Shown here in pieces: positions 1 through 8,841 of a DNA stretch of 64,000 bases; the first letter of the stretch is position 1, and each line of letters opens with the position of its first letter. Position numbers and translations under genes: made by a program. A model generated the notes under the pieces. It did not search any database. It worked only from the letters and a program-made list of their open reading frames with translations, and was not told the DNA's origin. Source of the stretch: Stenotrophomonas sp046736075 (GTDB taxonomy: Bacteria > Pseudomonadota > Gammaproteobacteria > Xanthomonadales > Xanthomonadaceae); assembly GCF_046736075.1 (NCBI RefSeq), contig NZ_CP177163.1:2480001-2544000 (forward strand), written 5' to 3'.

Positions 1-513
1 CGCGCGCCGTCGGCGGGGGTGCCGCTGCGGCGGGTGGCGTCGGTCTGCCCGGTACTGGACCCGGCGATCACGATGGAGAGCATCGAGAACGGCCCGGCGA
101 TGTACGACTGGTATTTCCGGCGCAAATGGGCCGGTTCCCTGCGCCGCAAACGCGATCTGTTCCCCGAGCTCAGCGACTGGGACGACCGCGTGCTGAAGCT
201 GGACATCCGCGCGCTGACCGCGTGGCTGGTCGAACACCACACCGATTTCGGCTCGCTGCAGGCCTACTTCGACGGCTATTCCATCGCCGGCGACCGCCTG
301 GCCGGGCTGGAAGTGCCGGCCGACATCCTGATGGCGCAGGACGACCCGGTGATCCCGTTCGCCACCTTCAACGGCTGGCGCCTGCCGGCTCACGCCCACC
401 TGGAAATCGCCCCGTGGGGCGGCCATTGCGGCTTCCTGGAGAACTGGCGCGGCGATGGCTTCTCCGAGCGTTGGGTGGCCCAGCGCCTGCGACTGGAAGC
501 GCTGCCGCGCTGA
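1..513 (+). CDS. YheT-type alpha/beta hydrolase, 3' part only
   Basis: The frame is open from the first base, so the start and the nucleophile region lie outside the window. The visible 170 residues carry a run typical of the YheT/EMBHYDROLASE branch of alpha/beta hydrolases: a cap region rich in Trp and Arg, a strand with DDPVIPF that would hold the catalytic Asp, and GGHCGFLEN near the end with the catalytic His. The family is made of cytosolic esterases of uncertain substrate. It is followed by 121 bp before the TPR gene, which has its own TACAAT-like box near 602, so the two need not be co-transcribed. The family call is fairly firm; the substrate is unknown. Confidence 0.75.
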   Translation, partial: RAPSAGVPLRRVASVCPVLDPAITMESIENGPAMYDWYFRRKWAGSLRRKRDLFPELSDWDDRVLKLDIRALTAWLVEHHTDFGSLQAYFDGYSIAGDRLAGLEVPADILMAQDDPVIPFATFNGWRLPAHAHLEIAPWGGHCGFLENWRGDGFSERWVAQRLRLEALPR

Positions 514-634
514 GCGCGCCCGGCACCGCCGGTCAGCGTGCCGCCGCGTGGCCGGATCCGCCGGATCGTCCGGAATGTCGGCACCGACCCCGGCGCGACT
601 CTACAATCGGGGTTTGACCCCAAGCTGGACCGTC

Positions 635-2704
635 ATGCAAGACAAGATCATTCAAGCCCTGCGCCGCAATGCGGTCGACGATGCCGTGCAGCTGGCCCGC
701 GAGTGGACCGCCGCCGAACCGACGCAGCCGCAGGCCCATCGCCTGCTGGCGCTGGCCCTGCAGCAGCAGGAACAGTTCGAACCGGCCCTGGAAAGCCTGC
801 AGCAGGCGCTGGCGCTGGCCCCGGACGATGCCGACCTGCACCTCATGCAGGCCGGCCTGTTGATGGCCCTGCGCCAGTTCGACGCCGCCGGCTCGGCGCT
901 GGACCGCACCGCCGCACTCAACCCCAACGAACTGTCGGCCTACCTGATGCAGGCCCACCTGGCGCTGGGCCGCAACGATGTGGATGAGGCCGAGCGCCTG
1001 GCGCGCCTGGCCAGCCGCATCGATGAAGACCATCCCGAACTGGCCGCGATCAACGGCATGGCGGCGCTGCGCCGCGGTGACGGCGACCGCGCACTGGCGC
1101 TGCTGTCGGCTGCCAGCGAAGCCATGCCGGGCGACTCGCGCGTGCTGTATGCGCTGGGCTTCGCCTACCTGGGCAAGGACATGCTGGCCTTCGCCGAACA
1201 GGCGTTCCGCCGCGTGCTTGAGCTCAACCCCACGCTGACCACGCTGCAGGGTCTGGTGGTGCAGCTCGCCCTGCGCCAGGGCCACGTGGACAGCGCCGCG
1301 GCGATGATGGGCCCGATGCTGGCCGCCCCGGGCGGCGACAGCGTGGCCATGCGCCGCCTGGCCGGTGAACTGGCGCTGCAGTCCGGGCAACCGCTGCAGG
1401 CGCTGGAACACCTGCTGCCCGCATTGGAGCAGGCCCCCTCGGACCGCCAGGTGCTGCAGCTGCTGCTGATGTGCTGGCAGCGCCTGGGCCGCGAACAGCA
1501 GGCCCGCGAGCACCTGGACACCGTGCTGGAATCGCACCCGGAGGTGCACGACCTGTGGCTGGCGCGCCTGTCGGTGGAAAGCGTGGGCAGCGATGAGGCC
1601 GTGGCGGTCACCGAGCGCTGGCTGCAGGCGATGCCGGTGCATCTGCCGGCGCTGGAAACGCGCATGCGCCTGCACGACATGGCCAAGGATGCAGACGGTG
1701 CCGAGGCGGTTGCCCGCCGCATCGTCGCGATCGAACCCGGCCGTGCCAGCGGCGAGACCCGCATCGTCGAAGCGCTGCTGAAGCGCGATCCGGCCGCTGC
1801 CGTGGTGCATGTCCAGCAGTTCATCGAACAGGCCCCGGCCGAGGCCCGCGACGGCCTGCGGTCGTGGCTGGGTGCCGTGCAGGACCGTGCCGGCCAGCAC
1901 CGCGACGCGCTCGACACCTGGCTGGGCGTGCACGCGGCGCAGTCGCCGCAGCGCCTGCCGCTGCCGCCGCAGGCCAAGGCACCGCTGAGCTGGCCGGAGC
2001 TGGCGCCGGTTGGCGACGATGTCAGCGCCCGCCCGATGTTCGTGTGGGGCGCCCCGGGCTCGGGCGTGGAGCGGGTGGTCGCCGGCATCGCCGCGGCCAG
2101 CCCGGTGCTGCGCGGCGACCGGTTCGGCCCGACCCCGCCCGACGATGCCTTCCAGAGCTACCACACGCTGCAGGACCTCTCGACCGGCAAGCTGAGCCCG
2201 GAGCGCCTGGTCGAGCAGTGGCGCGAAACCCTGGCCACGCGCGGCCTGGCCGATGGCACCGTGATCGACTGGCTGCTGTGGTGGGACAACGCCCTGCTGT
2301 GGGCACTGCGCCCGCAGCTGCCGGAAGGCCGCCTGCTGGTGGCGCTGCGCGATCCGCGCGACATGCTGCTGGACTGGATGGCCTTCGGCGCCCCGGCACC
2401 GTTCGCGGTGCAGTCGCTCAACGAAGCCGCCGAATGGCTGGCGCGCGCCCTGGCCCAGGTCGCCACGCTGCACGAGCAGAGTCTGTACCCGCACGTGCTG
2501 CTGCGCATCGACGACATCGGCAACGATGCCGGTGCGATGGCGCACCGCCTCGAGACCCTGTTCGGCGTGCGCTTCCCGCCTGCCGATACCCTTGGCCCGG
2601 CACGCCTGCCGCCCGGCCACTGGCGCCACTACCGCGACATCATGGCCAGCGCGTTCGCCCTGCTCACCCCGGTGGCGGTGCGTCTGGGTTACCCGGAAGA
2701 ATGA
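635..2704 (+). CDS. TPR protein with C-terminal sulfotransferase-like domain
   Basis: A 689-residue protein. Residues 1 to about 440 are Ala/Leu-rich helical repeats with the TPR spacing (for example a unit ending ALAPDD, then LNPNE). From about residue 465 the protein changes character: WGAPGSGVERV at about 468-478 looks like the PAPS-binding P-loop of sulfotransferase-fold proteins, followed by a segment with LLVALRDPRDM, the second conserved element of that fold. Many proteobacterial proteins with this architecture exist and their acceptors are unknown. I chose the ATG at 635 because it starts directly before the first TPR helix and follows a TACAAT box at 602-607; the frame is open further upstream but that part is non-protein-like. 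The stop lies 10 bp before the PEBP gene, which suggests an operon. Confidence 0.8.
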   Translation: MQDKIIQALRRNAVDDAVQLAREWTAAEPTQPQAHRLLALALQQQEQFEPALESLQQALALAPDDADLHLMQAGLLMALRQFDAAGSALDRTAALNPNELSAYLMQAHLALGRNDVDEAERLARLASRIDEDHPELAAINGMAALRRGDGDRALALLSAASEAMPGDSRVLYALGFAYLGKDMLAFAEQAFRRVLELNPTLTTLQGLVVQLALRQGHVDSAAAMMGPMLAAPGGDSVAMRRLAGELALQSGQPLQALEHLLPALEQAPSDRQVLQLLLMCWQRLGREQQAREHLDTVLESHPEVHDLWLARLSVESVGSDEAVAVTERWLQAMPVHLPALETRMRLHDMAKDADGAEAVARRIVAIEPGRASGETRIVEALLKRDPAAAVVHVQQFIEQAPAEARDGLRSWLGAVQDRAGQHRDALDTWLGVHAAQSPQRLPLPPQAKAPLSWPELAPVGDDVSARPMFVWGAPGSGVERVVAGIAAASPVLRGDRFGPTPPDDAFQSYHTLQDLSTGKLSPERLVEQWRETLATRGLADGTVIDWLLWWDNALLWALRPQLPEGRLLVALRDPRDMLLDWMAFGAPAPFAVQSLNEAAEWLARALAQVATLHEQSLYPHVLLRIDDIGNDAGAMAHRLETLFGVRFPPADTLGPARLPPGHWRHYRDIMASAFALLTPVAVRLGYPEE

Positions 2705-2714
2705 GGACGGACAC

Positions 2715-3326
2715 ATGCATCTGACCAGCAACAGCCTGATCAACGGCCAGCCGATCGCCGCGACCTTCGCGGCCGGGGATGCCGACGGTTTCGCCGGCAA
2801 CCGCAACCCGCACCTGGCCTGGGATGACGTCCCGGCCGGCACGCGTTCGTTCGCGCTGCTGTGCATCGACCCGGACGTGCCGACCGTGCCGGAAACGGTC
2901 GGCCGCGATGACTGCACCGTGCCGCGCGATCAGCCGCGCGGCGACTTCACGCACTGGGCGATGGCCGACATCCCCGCCGACGTGCGTGAGCTGGCCGAAG
3001 GCAGCTGCAGCGAAGGGTTCACCGTGAAGGGCAAGGTCGCCCCGGCCGGTCCGCAGGGCGCACGCCAGGGCCTGAACGACTTCACCGGCTGGTTCGCGGG
3101 CAACCCGGACATGGCCGGGCAGTATCTGGGCTACGACGGCCCGTACCCGCCGTTCAACGACGAGCGCGTGCACCGGTATTTCTTCCGCGTGTTCGCGCTG
3201 GACGTGGCGCAGCTCACCCTGCCCACTCCGTTCACCGCCGCCGATGTGCACCGTGCGATGCACGGCCACATCCTGGCCGAAGCGGCGCTGCACGGTACCT
3301 ACACGCTCAACCCCGCGTTGGCCTGA
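2715..3326 (+). CDS. YbhB/YbcL-type PEBP family protein
   Basis: A 203-residue protein without a signal peptide. The sequence matches the bacterial branch of the phosphatidylethanolamine-binding/Raf-kinase-inhibitor-like family: an SPxL-like opening replaced by NRNPHLAWDDVP, the ligand-pocket segment CIDPDVP, the HWAM strand after DFT, the glycine-rich loop YLGYDGPYPP and an HRYFF strand. E. coli relatives YbhB and YbcL have no agreed enzymatic role. GAGGA just before the ATG is the ribosome binding site and overlaps the stop of the TPR gene, so translation is probably coupled. It converges on the META lipoprotein gene, with a palindromic repeat between them. Confidence 0.85.
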   Translation: MHLTSNSLINGQPIAATFAAGDADGFAGNRNPHLAWDDVPAGTRSFALLCIDPDVPTVPETVGRDDCTVPRDQPRGDFTHWAMADIPADVRELAEGSCSEGFTVKGKVAPAGPQGARQGLNDFTGWFAGNPDMAGQYLGYDGPYPPFNDERVHRYFFRVFALDVAQLTLPTPFTAADVHRAMHGHILAEAALHGTYTLNPALA

Positions 3327-3340
3327 CGCACCGGGGCAGG

Positions 3341-3361
3341 TGCCGGCCGCTGGCCGGCACC
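3341..3361. repeat. REP-like palindrome between convergent genes
   Basis: A 9-bp perfect stem GTGCCGGCC / GGCCGGCAC around GCT. It has the same design as the GTAG-type REPs elsewhere in the window but lacks the GTAG head. It lies between two convergent genes and has no T-run, so it may act as an mRNA end stabiliser rather than a classic terminator. Confidence 0.6.
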
Positions 3362-3377
3362 TCCCAGTACGGTTGCC

Positions 3378-4217
3378 TTACTTCTTTTCGTTCGCCGACT
3401 CGACCACCATGTCCAGCACGTACGCCAGCGAGGAACCGTCCGCCGGCGGGTTGGCGATCTTGTAGCGCTTCACGCGCACCACGTTGCGCACGCCGTCTTC
3501 GTGCGTGTAGCCCTCGATGGTGCCGTAGAAGTTCTCGAACTCACCCGGCGTGCCCTGCTTGAGGCCCTTGTCGTCGAACGCCACTTCGCGGGTCTGCAGG
3601 CACTGCATGTTCGGGATCAGCGGATGCGAGCACGGCTTGGTCTGCGCGGCCACTTCCAGGAACACCGTCTCGCCCGGGCCGCCGTAGCGGGTTTCGGCGG
3701 TCGGCTCGGGGGTGAACACCAGCACGTCGCCGCTGGCGGTGCGCAGGGTCAGCTGGCCTTCGCCGGCCAGTTCGGTCTTCAGCGCGCCTTCCAGGCGGCT
3801 GCCGATGGCCTGGTCGAGCGCCATCAGCGCCTTGTCGGTGCAGGCCATCATGGTCGAGGCCATCGGCGACACGGTCAGCGTGCCGTCGGCCAGGGTGTAG
3901 CTGCCGCCCATGCGGTTGCAGGTGTTGCTCACGGCGATGCGGCCATCCTGGAAGTCCAGCGTGACCGGCTTGTCCTCGCGTGCGAACAGCGCATCCACGC
4001 GCTTGCCGCTGGCATCGGTGGCGCTGTCCAGGCGCCAGTGGTTGCCCTGCAGGCGCTGCGCGTCCAGTGCCGCGACGGCCTTCTGATCGGCGGCGGCGGT
4101 CGGCGCCGGGGCCAGGTCATCGCCACCGGTACCGGCAGGTGCGGTGGCGGACGGGTTGCTGCACGCGGCCAGCAGGGCCAGCGGCAGGATCAGCATCAGG
4201 TTGCGGTTGCGGTTCAT
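3378..4217 (-). CDS. META domain and DUF4377 lipoprotein
   Basis: A 279-residue lipoprotein. The signal peptide ends in LLAACS with the lipidated Cys at residue 19. Residues about 70-185 are a META/HslJ domain (HWRL opening, FQDGRIAVSNTCNRMGGSY, MASTMMACTD). Residues about 190-275 match DUF4377, with a Cys pair (KPCSHP, MQCLQT) and FYGTIEGYTHEDGVRNVVRVKRY. HslJ-type proteins are linked to heat and novobiocin tolerance in E. coli; the exact role here is unknown. Two ATGs lie close together; the one at 4217 has AAGGAG six bases upstream, whereas the other touches the Shine-Dalgarno itself, so 4217 is preferred. Confidence 0.85.
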   Translation of the reverse strand: MNRNRNLMLILPLALLAACSNPSATAPAGTGGDDLAPAPTAAADQKAVAALDAQRLQGNHWRLDSATDASGKRVDALFAREDKPVTLDFQDGRIAVSNTCNRMGGSYTLADGTLTVSPMASTMMACTDKALMALDQAIGSRLEGALKTELAGEGQLTLRTASGDVLVFTPEPTAETRYGGPGETVFLEVAAQTKPCSHPLIPNMQCLQTREVAFDDKGLKQGTPGEFENFYGTIEGYTHEDGVRNVVRVKRYKIANPPADGSSLAYVLDMVVESANEKK

Positions 4218-4288
4218 GCACATCTCCTTGGGAACCAGGGGAAAAACGCCGGCGCGTGGAAAACGGGGTTGTCGCGCGCGGTGCGTGT

Positions 4289-5083
4289 TCAGTTGCCAGC
4301 AGGCAACCACAGCAGCAGCGCGGCGCCCAGCACGATCCGGTACAGCGCGAAGGCCGTGAAAGGGTGGCCCTTGATATAGCCCAGCAGCCACTTCACTACG
4401 ACGAAGCCGGTGATGACCGCGGCAACGAAGGCCACGCCCACGTCGGTCCAGTTCTCGGTGGCGAGCTTGCCGTCCTTGGCCAGTTCCAGGAACGCATAGG
4501 CGCTGGCGGCGAACATGGTCGGGATGCCGACCAGGAACACGAACTCGGTGGCCGCCGCGCGGCGGCTGAGCCCGAACAGCATGGCGATGAAGATCGCCGC
4601 GGCCGAGCGCGAGGTGCCGGGGAACACGCCGGCAACCACCTGGGCCAGGCCCACGAGAATCGCCACTTTCCACGTGACCGTGTCGCGGTCGGGCAGGCGT
4701 GCGGCGCGCGCTTCCACCAGGATCATCCAGATGCCGCCGATGATCAGTGCCCACGCCACCGGCGTGACCGTTTCAGGCAGCTCCCAGCCGGCCAGGCGCA
4801 CCGGCAGGCCCACCACGGCGGTGACCAGGAAGGCGGTGCCGAGCTTGAGCACGTAGTCGCGGTTGTCGCGTTCGTGCAGGCCGGTGGCCAGCGACCACAG
4901 GCGCTGGCGGAACACCAGCGTGATGGCCAGGATCGCGCCGGCCTGGATCACGATGTTGAAGAAGTCCGAGCGTGCGCCGAGCCAGTGCTGGGCGATCAGC
5001 AGGTGGCCGGTGCTGGAGATCGGCAGGAATTCGGTGAGGCCTTCAAGAATGCCCAACAGGAGGGCGGAGAGCAGGTCGGACAT
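4289..5083 (-). CDS. uppP: undecaprenyl-diphosphatase UppP
   Basis: A 264-residue polytopic membrane protein of the BacA/UppP family, which dephosphorylates undecaprenyl pyrophosphate to recycle the lipid carrier for peptidoglycan, and whose overproduction gives bacitracin tolerance. Both signatures are present: EGLTEFLPISSTGHL at residues 14-28 and PGTSRSAAAI in the middle. Length is normal for the family. It is read away from glnA and ends 71 bp before the start of the META lipoprotein, on the same strand, so the two may share a transcript. Confidence 0.95.
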   Translation of the reverse strand: MSDLLSALLLGILEGLTEFLPISSTGHLLIAQHWLGARSDFFNIVIQAGAILAITLVFRQRLWSLATGLHERDNRDYVLKLGTAFLVTAVVGLPVRLAGWELPETVTPVAWALIIGGIWMILVEARAARLPDRDTVTWKVAILVGLAQVVAGVFPGTSRSAAAIFIAMLFGLSRRAAATEFVFLVGIPTMFAASAYAFLELAKDGKLATENWTDVGVAFVAAVITGFVVVKWLLGYIKGHPFTAFALYRIVLGAALLLWLPAGN

Positions 5084-5141
5084 CGGCGGGCTGGGGCTCG
5101 GAATGGGTGAAATCGCGGTAGAGCATAGAACATCAAACGGC

Positions 5142-5156
5142 GCACCAAATGTGTGC
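5142..5156. promoter_or_regulatory. distal NtrC (NRI) site upstream of glnA
   Basis: GCACC-AAATG-TGTGC is one base from the NtrC dyad GCACC-N5-GGTGC. Its centre is about 128 bp before the predicted sigma-54 start of glnA and 29 bp from the second site, close to the geometry of the two enhancer sites at E. coli glnAp2. Confidence 0.7.
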
Positions 5157-5170
5157 GTGGTGCGGCCGTT

Positions 5171-5185
5171 GCACCGTTATGGTGC
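5171..5185. promoter_or_regulatory. proximal NtrC (NRI) site upstream of glnA
   Basis: GCACC-GTTAT-GGTGC is a perfect 5-5-5 dyad and fits the NtrC consensus exactly. It is centred about 99 bp before the predicted start of transcription, in the usual range for an NtrC enhancer. Confidence 0.85.
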
Positions 5186-5250
5186 GTATGGTTCAGCCAC
5201 CAGCAGGGCGGTCACTCAATGAAATCAGTGGTTTACCCCATCGGAAAAGT

Positions 5251-5266
5251 TGGCACGCCGATTGCT
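5251..5266 (+). promoter_or_regulatory. sigma-54 promoter of glnA
   Basis: TGGCACGCCGATTGCT has GG at 5252-5253 and GC at 5264-5265 with exactly ten bases between, matching the -24/-12 consensus TGGCAC-N5-TTGC. Transcription should start near 5277, leaving a leader of about 28 bases before the glnA ATG. Confidence 0.9.
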
Positions 5267-5304
5267 CTATCCACGTACGCAATCATCCATCCGAGGTTTC
5301 ACCG

Positions 5305-6714
5305 ATGTCCGTGGAAAATGTTGAGAAGCTGATCAAGGACAACCAGATCGAGTTCGTCGACCTGCGTTTCGTCGATATGCGCGGTATCGAGCAGCACGTC
5401 ACCTTCCCGGTCGGCATCGTGGAGCCGGCCCTGTTCGAAGAAGGCAAGATGTTCGACGGCAGCTCGATCGCGGGCTGGAAGGGCATCAACGAGTCGGACA
5501 TGGTCCTGCTGCCGGACCCGGCCAGCGCCTACGTCGACCCGTTCTACGCCGACCCGACCCTGGTCATCAGCTGCGACATCCTCGACCCGGCCACCATGCA
5601 GCCGTACGGCCGCTGCCCGCGCGGCATCGCCAAGCGCGCCGAGGCCTACCTGAAGTCCTCCGGCATTGCCGAGCAGGCCTTCTTCGGCCCGGAGCCGGAG
5701 TTCTTCATCTTCGACTCGGTGCGCTTCGCCAACGACATGGGCCACACCTTCTTCAAGATCGATTCCGAAGAAGCGGCCTGGAGCACCGGCGACAAGTACG
5801 ACGGCGCCAACAGCGGCTACCGTCCGGCAGTGAAGGGCGGCTACTTCCCGGTTCCGCCGACCGACTCGCTGCACGACCTGCGCGCTGAAATGTGCAAGAC
5901 GCTGGAACAGGTCGGCATCGAAGTGGAAGTGCAGCACCACGAAGTGGCCACCGCCGGCCAGTGCGAAATCGGCACCAAGTTCAGCACCCTGGTGCAGAAG
6001 GCCGATGAGCTGCTGCGCATGAAGCACGTGATCAAGAACGTAGCCCACCGCAACGGCAAGACCGCCACCTTCATGCCCAAGCCGATCGTCGGCGACAACG
6101 GCAGCGGCATGCACGTGCACCAGTCGCTGTCCAAGGGCGGCGTCAACCTGTTCTCCGGCGACGGCTACGGCGGCCTGTCGCAGATGGCGCTGTGGTACAT
6201 CGGCGGCATCTTCAAGCACGCCAAGGCGATCAACGCCTTCGCCAACTCCGGCACCAACAGCTACAAGCGCCTGGTTCCGGGCTTCGAAGCCCCGGTGATG
6301 CTGGCCTACTCGGCCCGCAACCGCTCGGCCTCGTGCCGCATTCCGTGGGTGTCCAACCCGAAGGCGCGCCGCATTGAAATGCGCTTCCCCGATCCGATCC
6401 AGTCCGGCTACCTGACCTTCACCGTGCTGATGATGGCCGGCCTGGACGGCATCCGTAACCAGATCGACCCGGGCGCACCGAGCGACAAGGACCTGTACGA
6501 CCTGCCGCCGGAAGAAGAGAAGCTGATCCCGCAGGTCTGCTCCTCGCTGGACCAGGCCCTGGAAGCGCTGGACAAGGACCGTGAGTTCCTCAAGGCCGGC
6601 GGCGTGATGAGCGACGACTTCATCGACGGCTACATCGCGCTGAAGATGCAGGAAGTGACCCGGTTCCGCGCGGCGACCCACCCGCTCGAATACCAGATGT
6701 ACTACGCCAACTGA
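5305..6714 (+). CDS. glnA: glutamine synthetase, type I
   Basis: A 469-residue GSI that makes glutamine from glutamate, ammonia and ATP in the cytosol as a dodecamer. The beta-grasp N-domain carries DGSSIAGWKGINESDM, the catalytic domain has FFGPEPEFF and MPKP followed by NGSGMHVHQS, and the adenylylation loop reads KDLYDLPP with Tyr398, so activity should be tuned by GlnE. The ATG at 5305 has GAGG eight bases upstream and gives the normal length. Upstream lie a sigma-54 promoter and two NtrC sites, so expression should rise under nitrogen limitation. It precedes the glnK-amtB pair. Confidence 0.98.
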   Translation: MSVENVEKLIKDNQIEFVDLRFVDMRGIEQHVTFPVGIVEPALFEEGKMFDGSSIAGWKGINESDMVLLPDPASAYVDPFYADPTLVISCDILDPATMQPYGRCPRGIAKRAEAYLKSSGIAEQAFFGPEPEFFIFDSVRFANDMGHTFFKIDSEEAAWSTGDKYDGANSGYRPAVKGGYFPVPPTDSLHDLRAEMCKTLEQVGIEVEVQHHEVATAGQCEIGTKFSTLVQKADELLRMKHVIKNVAHRNGKTATFMPKPIVGDNGSGMHVHQSLSKGGVNLFSGDGYGGLSQMALWYIGGIFKHAKAINAFANSGTNSYKRLVPGFEAPVMLAYSARNRSASCRIPWVSNPKARRIEMRFPDPIQSGYLTFTVLMMAGLDGIRNQIDPGAPSDKDLYDLPPEEEKLIPQVCSSLDQALEALDKDREFLKAGGVMSDDFIDGYIALKMQEVTRFRAATHPLEYQMYYAN

Positions 6715-6720
6715 GCACCT

Positions 6721-6766
6721 GGCGACGATGACGAAGGACTTCCCTCCCACCTTCGTCGTCGTCGCC
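6721..6766 (+). terminator. long hairpin after glnA
   Basis: A 17-bp stem (6721-6737 with 6750-6766, one G-U pair) around a 12-base loop starts six bases after the glnA stop. The downstream T-run is weak (GCTTTGC), so termination may be partial. Confidence 0.6.
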
Positions 6767-6904
6767 GCTTTGCAGAACTGCGGCGTGGCTGGGGAGTCAC
6801 ACCGCACGCAACACGTTTCACCAGGGGCAAGAGAGACCGGACGCGCATGGGCCCTTCCTCCCTCCCGCGTCACCGCTGGCGCCGCCCTTCGTGGGTGTCG
6901 GCAC

Positions 6905-6920
6905 TGGCGTGGCCCATGCA
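6905..6920 (+). promoter_or_regulatory. candidate sigma-54 promoter of glnK-amtB
   Basis: TGGCGTGGCCCATGCA has the invariant GG (6906-6907) and GC (6918-6919) at the correct ten-base spacing, though the -24 box departs from TGGCAC. The rest of the 308-base gap between glnA and the PII gene holds the glnA hairpin and no clear NtrC dyad. Confidence 0.45.
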
Positions 6921-7022
6921 ACGTTCGGCGCAACGACCGGCGGCCATGTGCAAGTGGCCGCCGGTCGACCTGACATCGGCCTGCACGCGCGGGCCGGTTC
7001 CATCCACCATCGGGATATGCGC

Positions 7023-7361
7023 ATGAAACTGATCTCCGCCATCATCCGGCCGTTCAAGCTCGACGAGGTCCGCGAGGCCCTCTCCGACGCAGGCGTGTCG
7101 GGCATCACCGTGACCGAGGTCAAGGGTTTCGGTCGCCAGAAGGGCCACACCGAGTTGTATCGCGGCGCGGAATACGTCGTGGATTTCCTGCCGAAGATCA
7201 AGATCGAAACCGTGGTCACCGATGACCGGCTGGACGCGGTGGTCGAAGCGATCCAGAACGCGGCCGGCACCGGCAAGATCGGCGACGGCAAGATCTTCGT
7301 CACCGCGGTCGAGCAGGTCGTCCGCATCCGCACCGGCGAAATCGGCGCCGACGCGCTCTAA
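7023..7361 (+). CDS. glnK: PII nitrogen regulatory protein (GlnK/GlnB type)
   Basis: A 112-residue trimeric signalling protein that reads 2-oxoglutarate, ATP/ADP and, through uridylylation, glutamine. Starting at the ATG at 7023 gives exactly the canonical 112 residues and places the uridylylated Tyr at position 51 in the T-loop (GAEYVVDF); another ATG two codons upstream would break this numbering. The C-terminal signature GDGKIFV is intact. It lies 18 bp before amtB, the standard glnK-amtB arrangement, so its partner is probably the AmtB pore, in addition to NtrB and GlnE/GlnD. GlnB and GlnK cannot be told apart by sequence alone; linkage to amtB favours GlnK. Confidence 0.93.
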   Translation: MKLISAIIRPFKLDEVREALSDAGVSGITVTEVKGFGRQKGHTELYRGAEYVVDFLPKIKIETVVTDDRLDAVVEAIQNAAGTGKIGDGKIFVTAVEQVVRIRTGEIGADAL

Positions 7362-7379
7362 CCCCACTCGGAGCCCACA

Positions 7380-8810
7380 ATGAAGACCTCTTTGTTCACC
7401 GGGTGGCAAGCCCGGTTCCATGCCGTGTGCCTGATGATGCTGGTCAGCGCGCTGGCCGTTGGTGCCTTCTCCGGCGATGCGCATGCACAGGCACAGGTCA
7501 CCCCGGCGCCGTCGGAAACCGTCGCCGTTGAGCCGCTGACCACCGCGCAGGCTGCGCCGGTGGCCGAGGTTGCCGCTGCGGCCGCGCCGGCCTTCGATCA
7601 CGGCGATGTGGCCTGGATGCTGACCTCCACGCTGCTGGTGCTGCTGATGGTGGTGCCCGGCCTGGCCCTGTTCTACGGCGGCCTGGTGCGGTCCAAGAAC
7701 GTCCTGTCGATCCTCAGCCAGATCCTGGTGGTGTTCTCGCTGGTGCTGATGCTGTGGGTGGCCTACGGCTACAGCGCGGTGTTCAGCCAGGGCAATGCCT
7801 TCTTCGGCTCGTTCACCGAGTTCGCCTTCCTCAAGGGCTTCGCGCCCGACTCGGTCGGCAACACCCCGATCAAGGGCCTGCCGGACTATCTGTTCGTCGC
7901 CTTCCAGTCCACGTTCGCCGGCATCACCACCGCCCTGATCGTCGGTGCCTTCGCCGAGCGCATCAAGTTCAAGGCGGTGCTGCTGTTCTCGGCGCTGTGG
8001 TTCACCCTGAGCTACATCCCGATGGCGCACATCGTGTGGGGCGGCGGCTATCTGGGCGAGATGGGCGCGATCGACTTCGCCGGTGGCACCGTGGTGCACA
8101 TCAACGCCGGCGTGGCAGGCCTGGTTGGCGCGTACTTCGTCGGCAAGCGCATCGGCTATGGCCAGACCGCGTTGAAGCCGCACAACGTGCCGTTCACCTA
8201 CATCGGCGCGATGCTGCTGTGGGTGGGCTGGTTCGGCTTCAATGCCGGTTCGGCCGCTGCCGCCGATACCGTGGCGTCGCTGGCCTTCATCAACACCATC
8301 CTCGCCACCGCCGCTGCGGTGCTCGGCTGGACGCTGGTGGAAGCGGTCAGCAAGGGCAAGCCGTCGGCCCTGGGCGCGGCCTCCGGCGCGGTTGCCGGCC
8401 TGGTCGGCATCACCCCGGCCTGCGGCACCGTCGGCCCGCTCGGCGCGATCGTGATCGGCCTGGTCGCCGGCGTGGTCTGCGTGTGGGGCGTCACCGGCCT
8501 CAAGCGTCTGCTGCGCGTGGATGACACTGCCGACGTGTTCGGCGTACACGGCATTGGCGGCATTGTCGGCGCCATCCTCACCGGCGTGTTCAGCGCGCAG
8601 TCGCTGGGCGGTACCAAGGCCGATCTCGACATCGGCCACCAGGTCTGGGTGCAGGTGGTCAGCGTCGGCTTCACCATCGTCTGGTGCGCCGTGGTGACCG
8701 TGGCGATCCTGCTGGTGGTGCGCATGGTGTTCGGCCTGCGCGTGACCGAGGAAGCAGAACGCACCGGCCTGGACGTCACCTCGCACGGCGAATCCGCCTA
8801 CGAGGCCTGA
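7380..8810 (+). CDS. amtB: ammonium transporter AmtB
   Basis: A 476-residue inner-membrane ammonium channel. A cleavable signal peptide (residues 1-35, ending AHAQA) and an Ala/Pro-rich spacer precede the 11-helix core, which begins near DVAWMLTSTLLVLLM. The twin pore histidines are visible in GGTVVHINAG and GVHGIGG, and the Amt signature region with NTILATAAA is present. It is the second gene of a glnK-amtB operon and should be blocked by non-uridylylated PII. Length is normal for the periplasmic-leader subtype. Confidence 0.97.
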   Translation: MKTSLFTGWQARFHAVCLMMLVSALAVGAFSGDAHAQAQVTPAPSETVAVEPLTTAQAAPVAEVAAAAAPAFDHGDVAWMLTSTLLVLLMVVPGLALFYGGLVRSKNVLSILSQILVVFSLVLMLWVAYGYSAVFSQGNAFFGSFTEFAFLKGFAPDSVGNTPIKGLPDYLFVAFQSTFAGITTALIVGAFAERIKFKAVLLFSALWFTLSYIPMAHIVWGGGYLGEMGAIDFAGGTVVHINAGVAGLVGAYFVGKRIGYGQTALKPHNVPFTYIGAMLLWVGWFGFNAGSAAAADTVASLAFINTILATAAAVLGWTLVEAVSKGKPSALGAASGAVAGLVGITPACGTVGPLGAIVIGLVAGVVCVWGVTGLKRLLRVDDTADVFGVHGIGGIVGAILTGVFSAQSLGGTKADLDIGHQVWVQVVSVGFTIVWCAVVTVAILLVVRMVFGLRVTEEAERTGLDVTSHGESAYEA

Positions 8811-8841
8811 CCACCCCGTACGCGCGCGACCGACGCATGAC

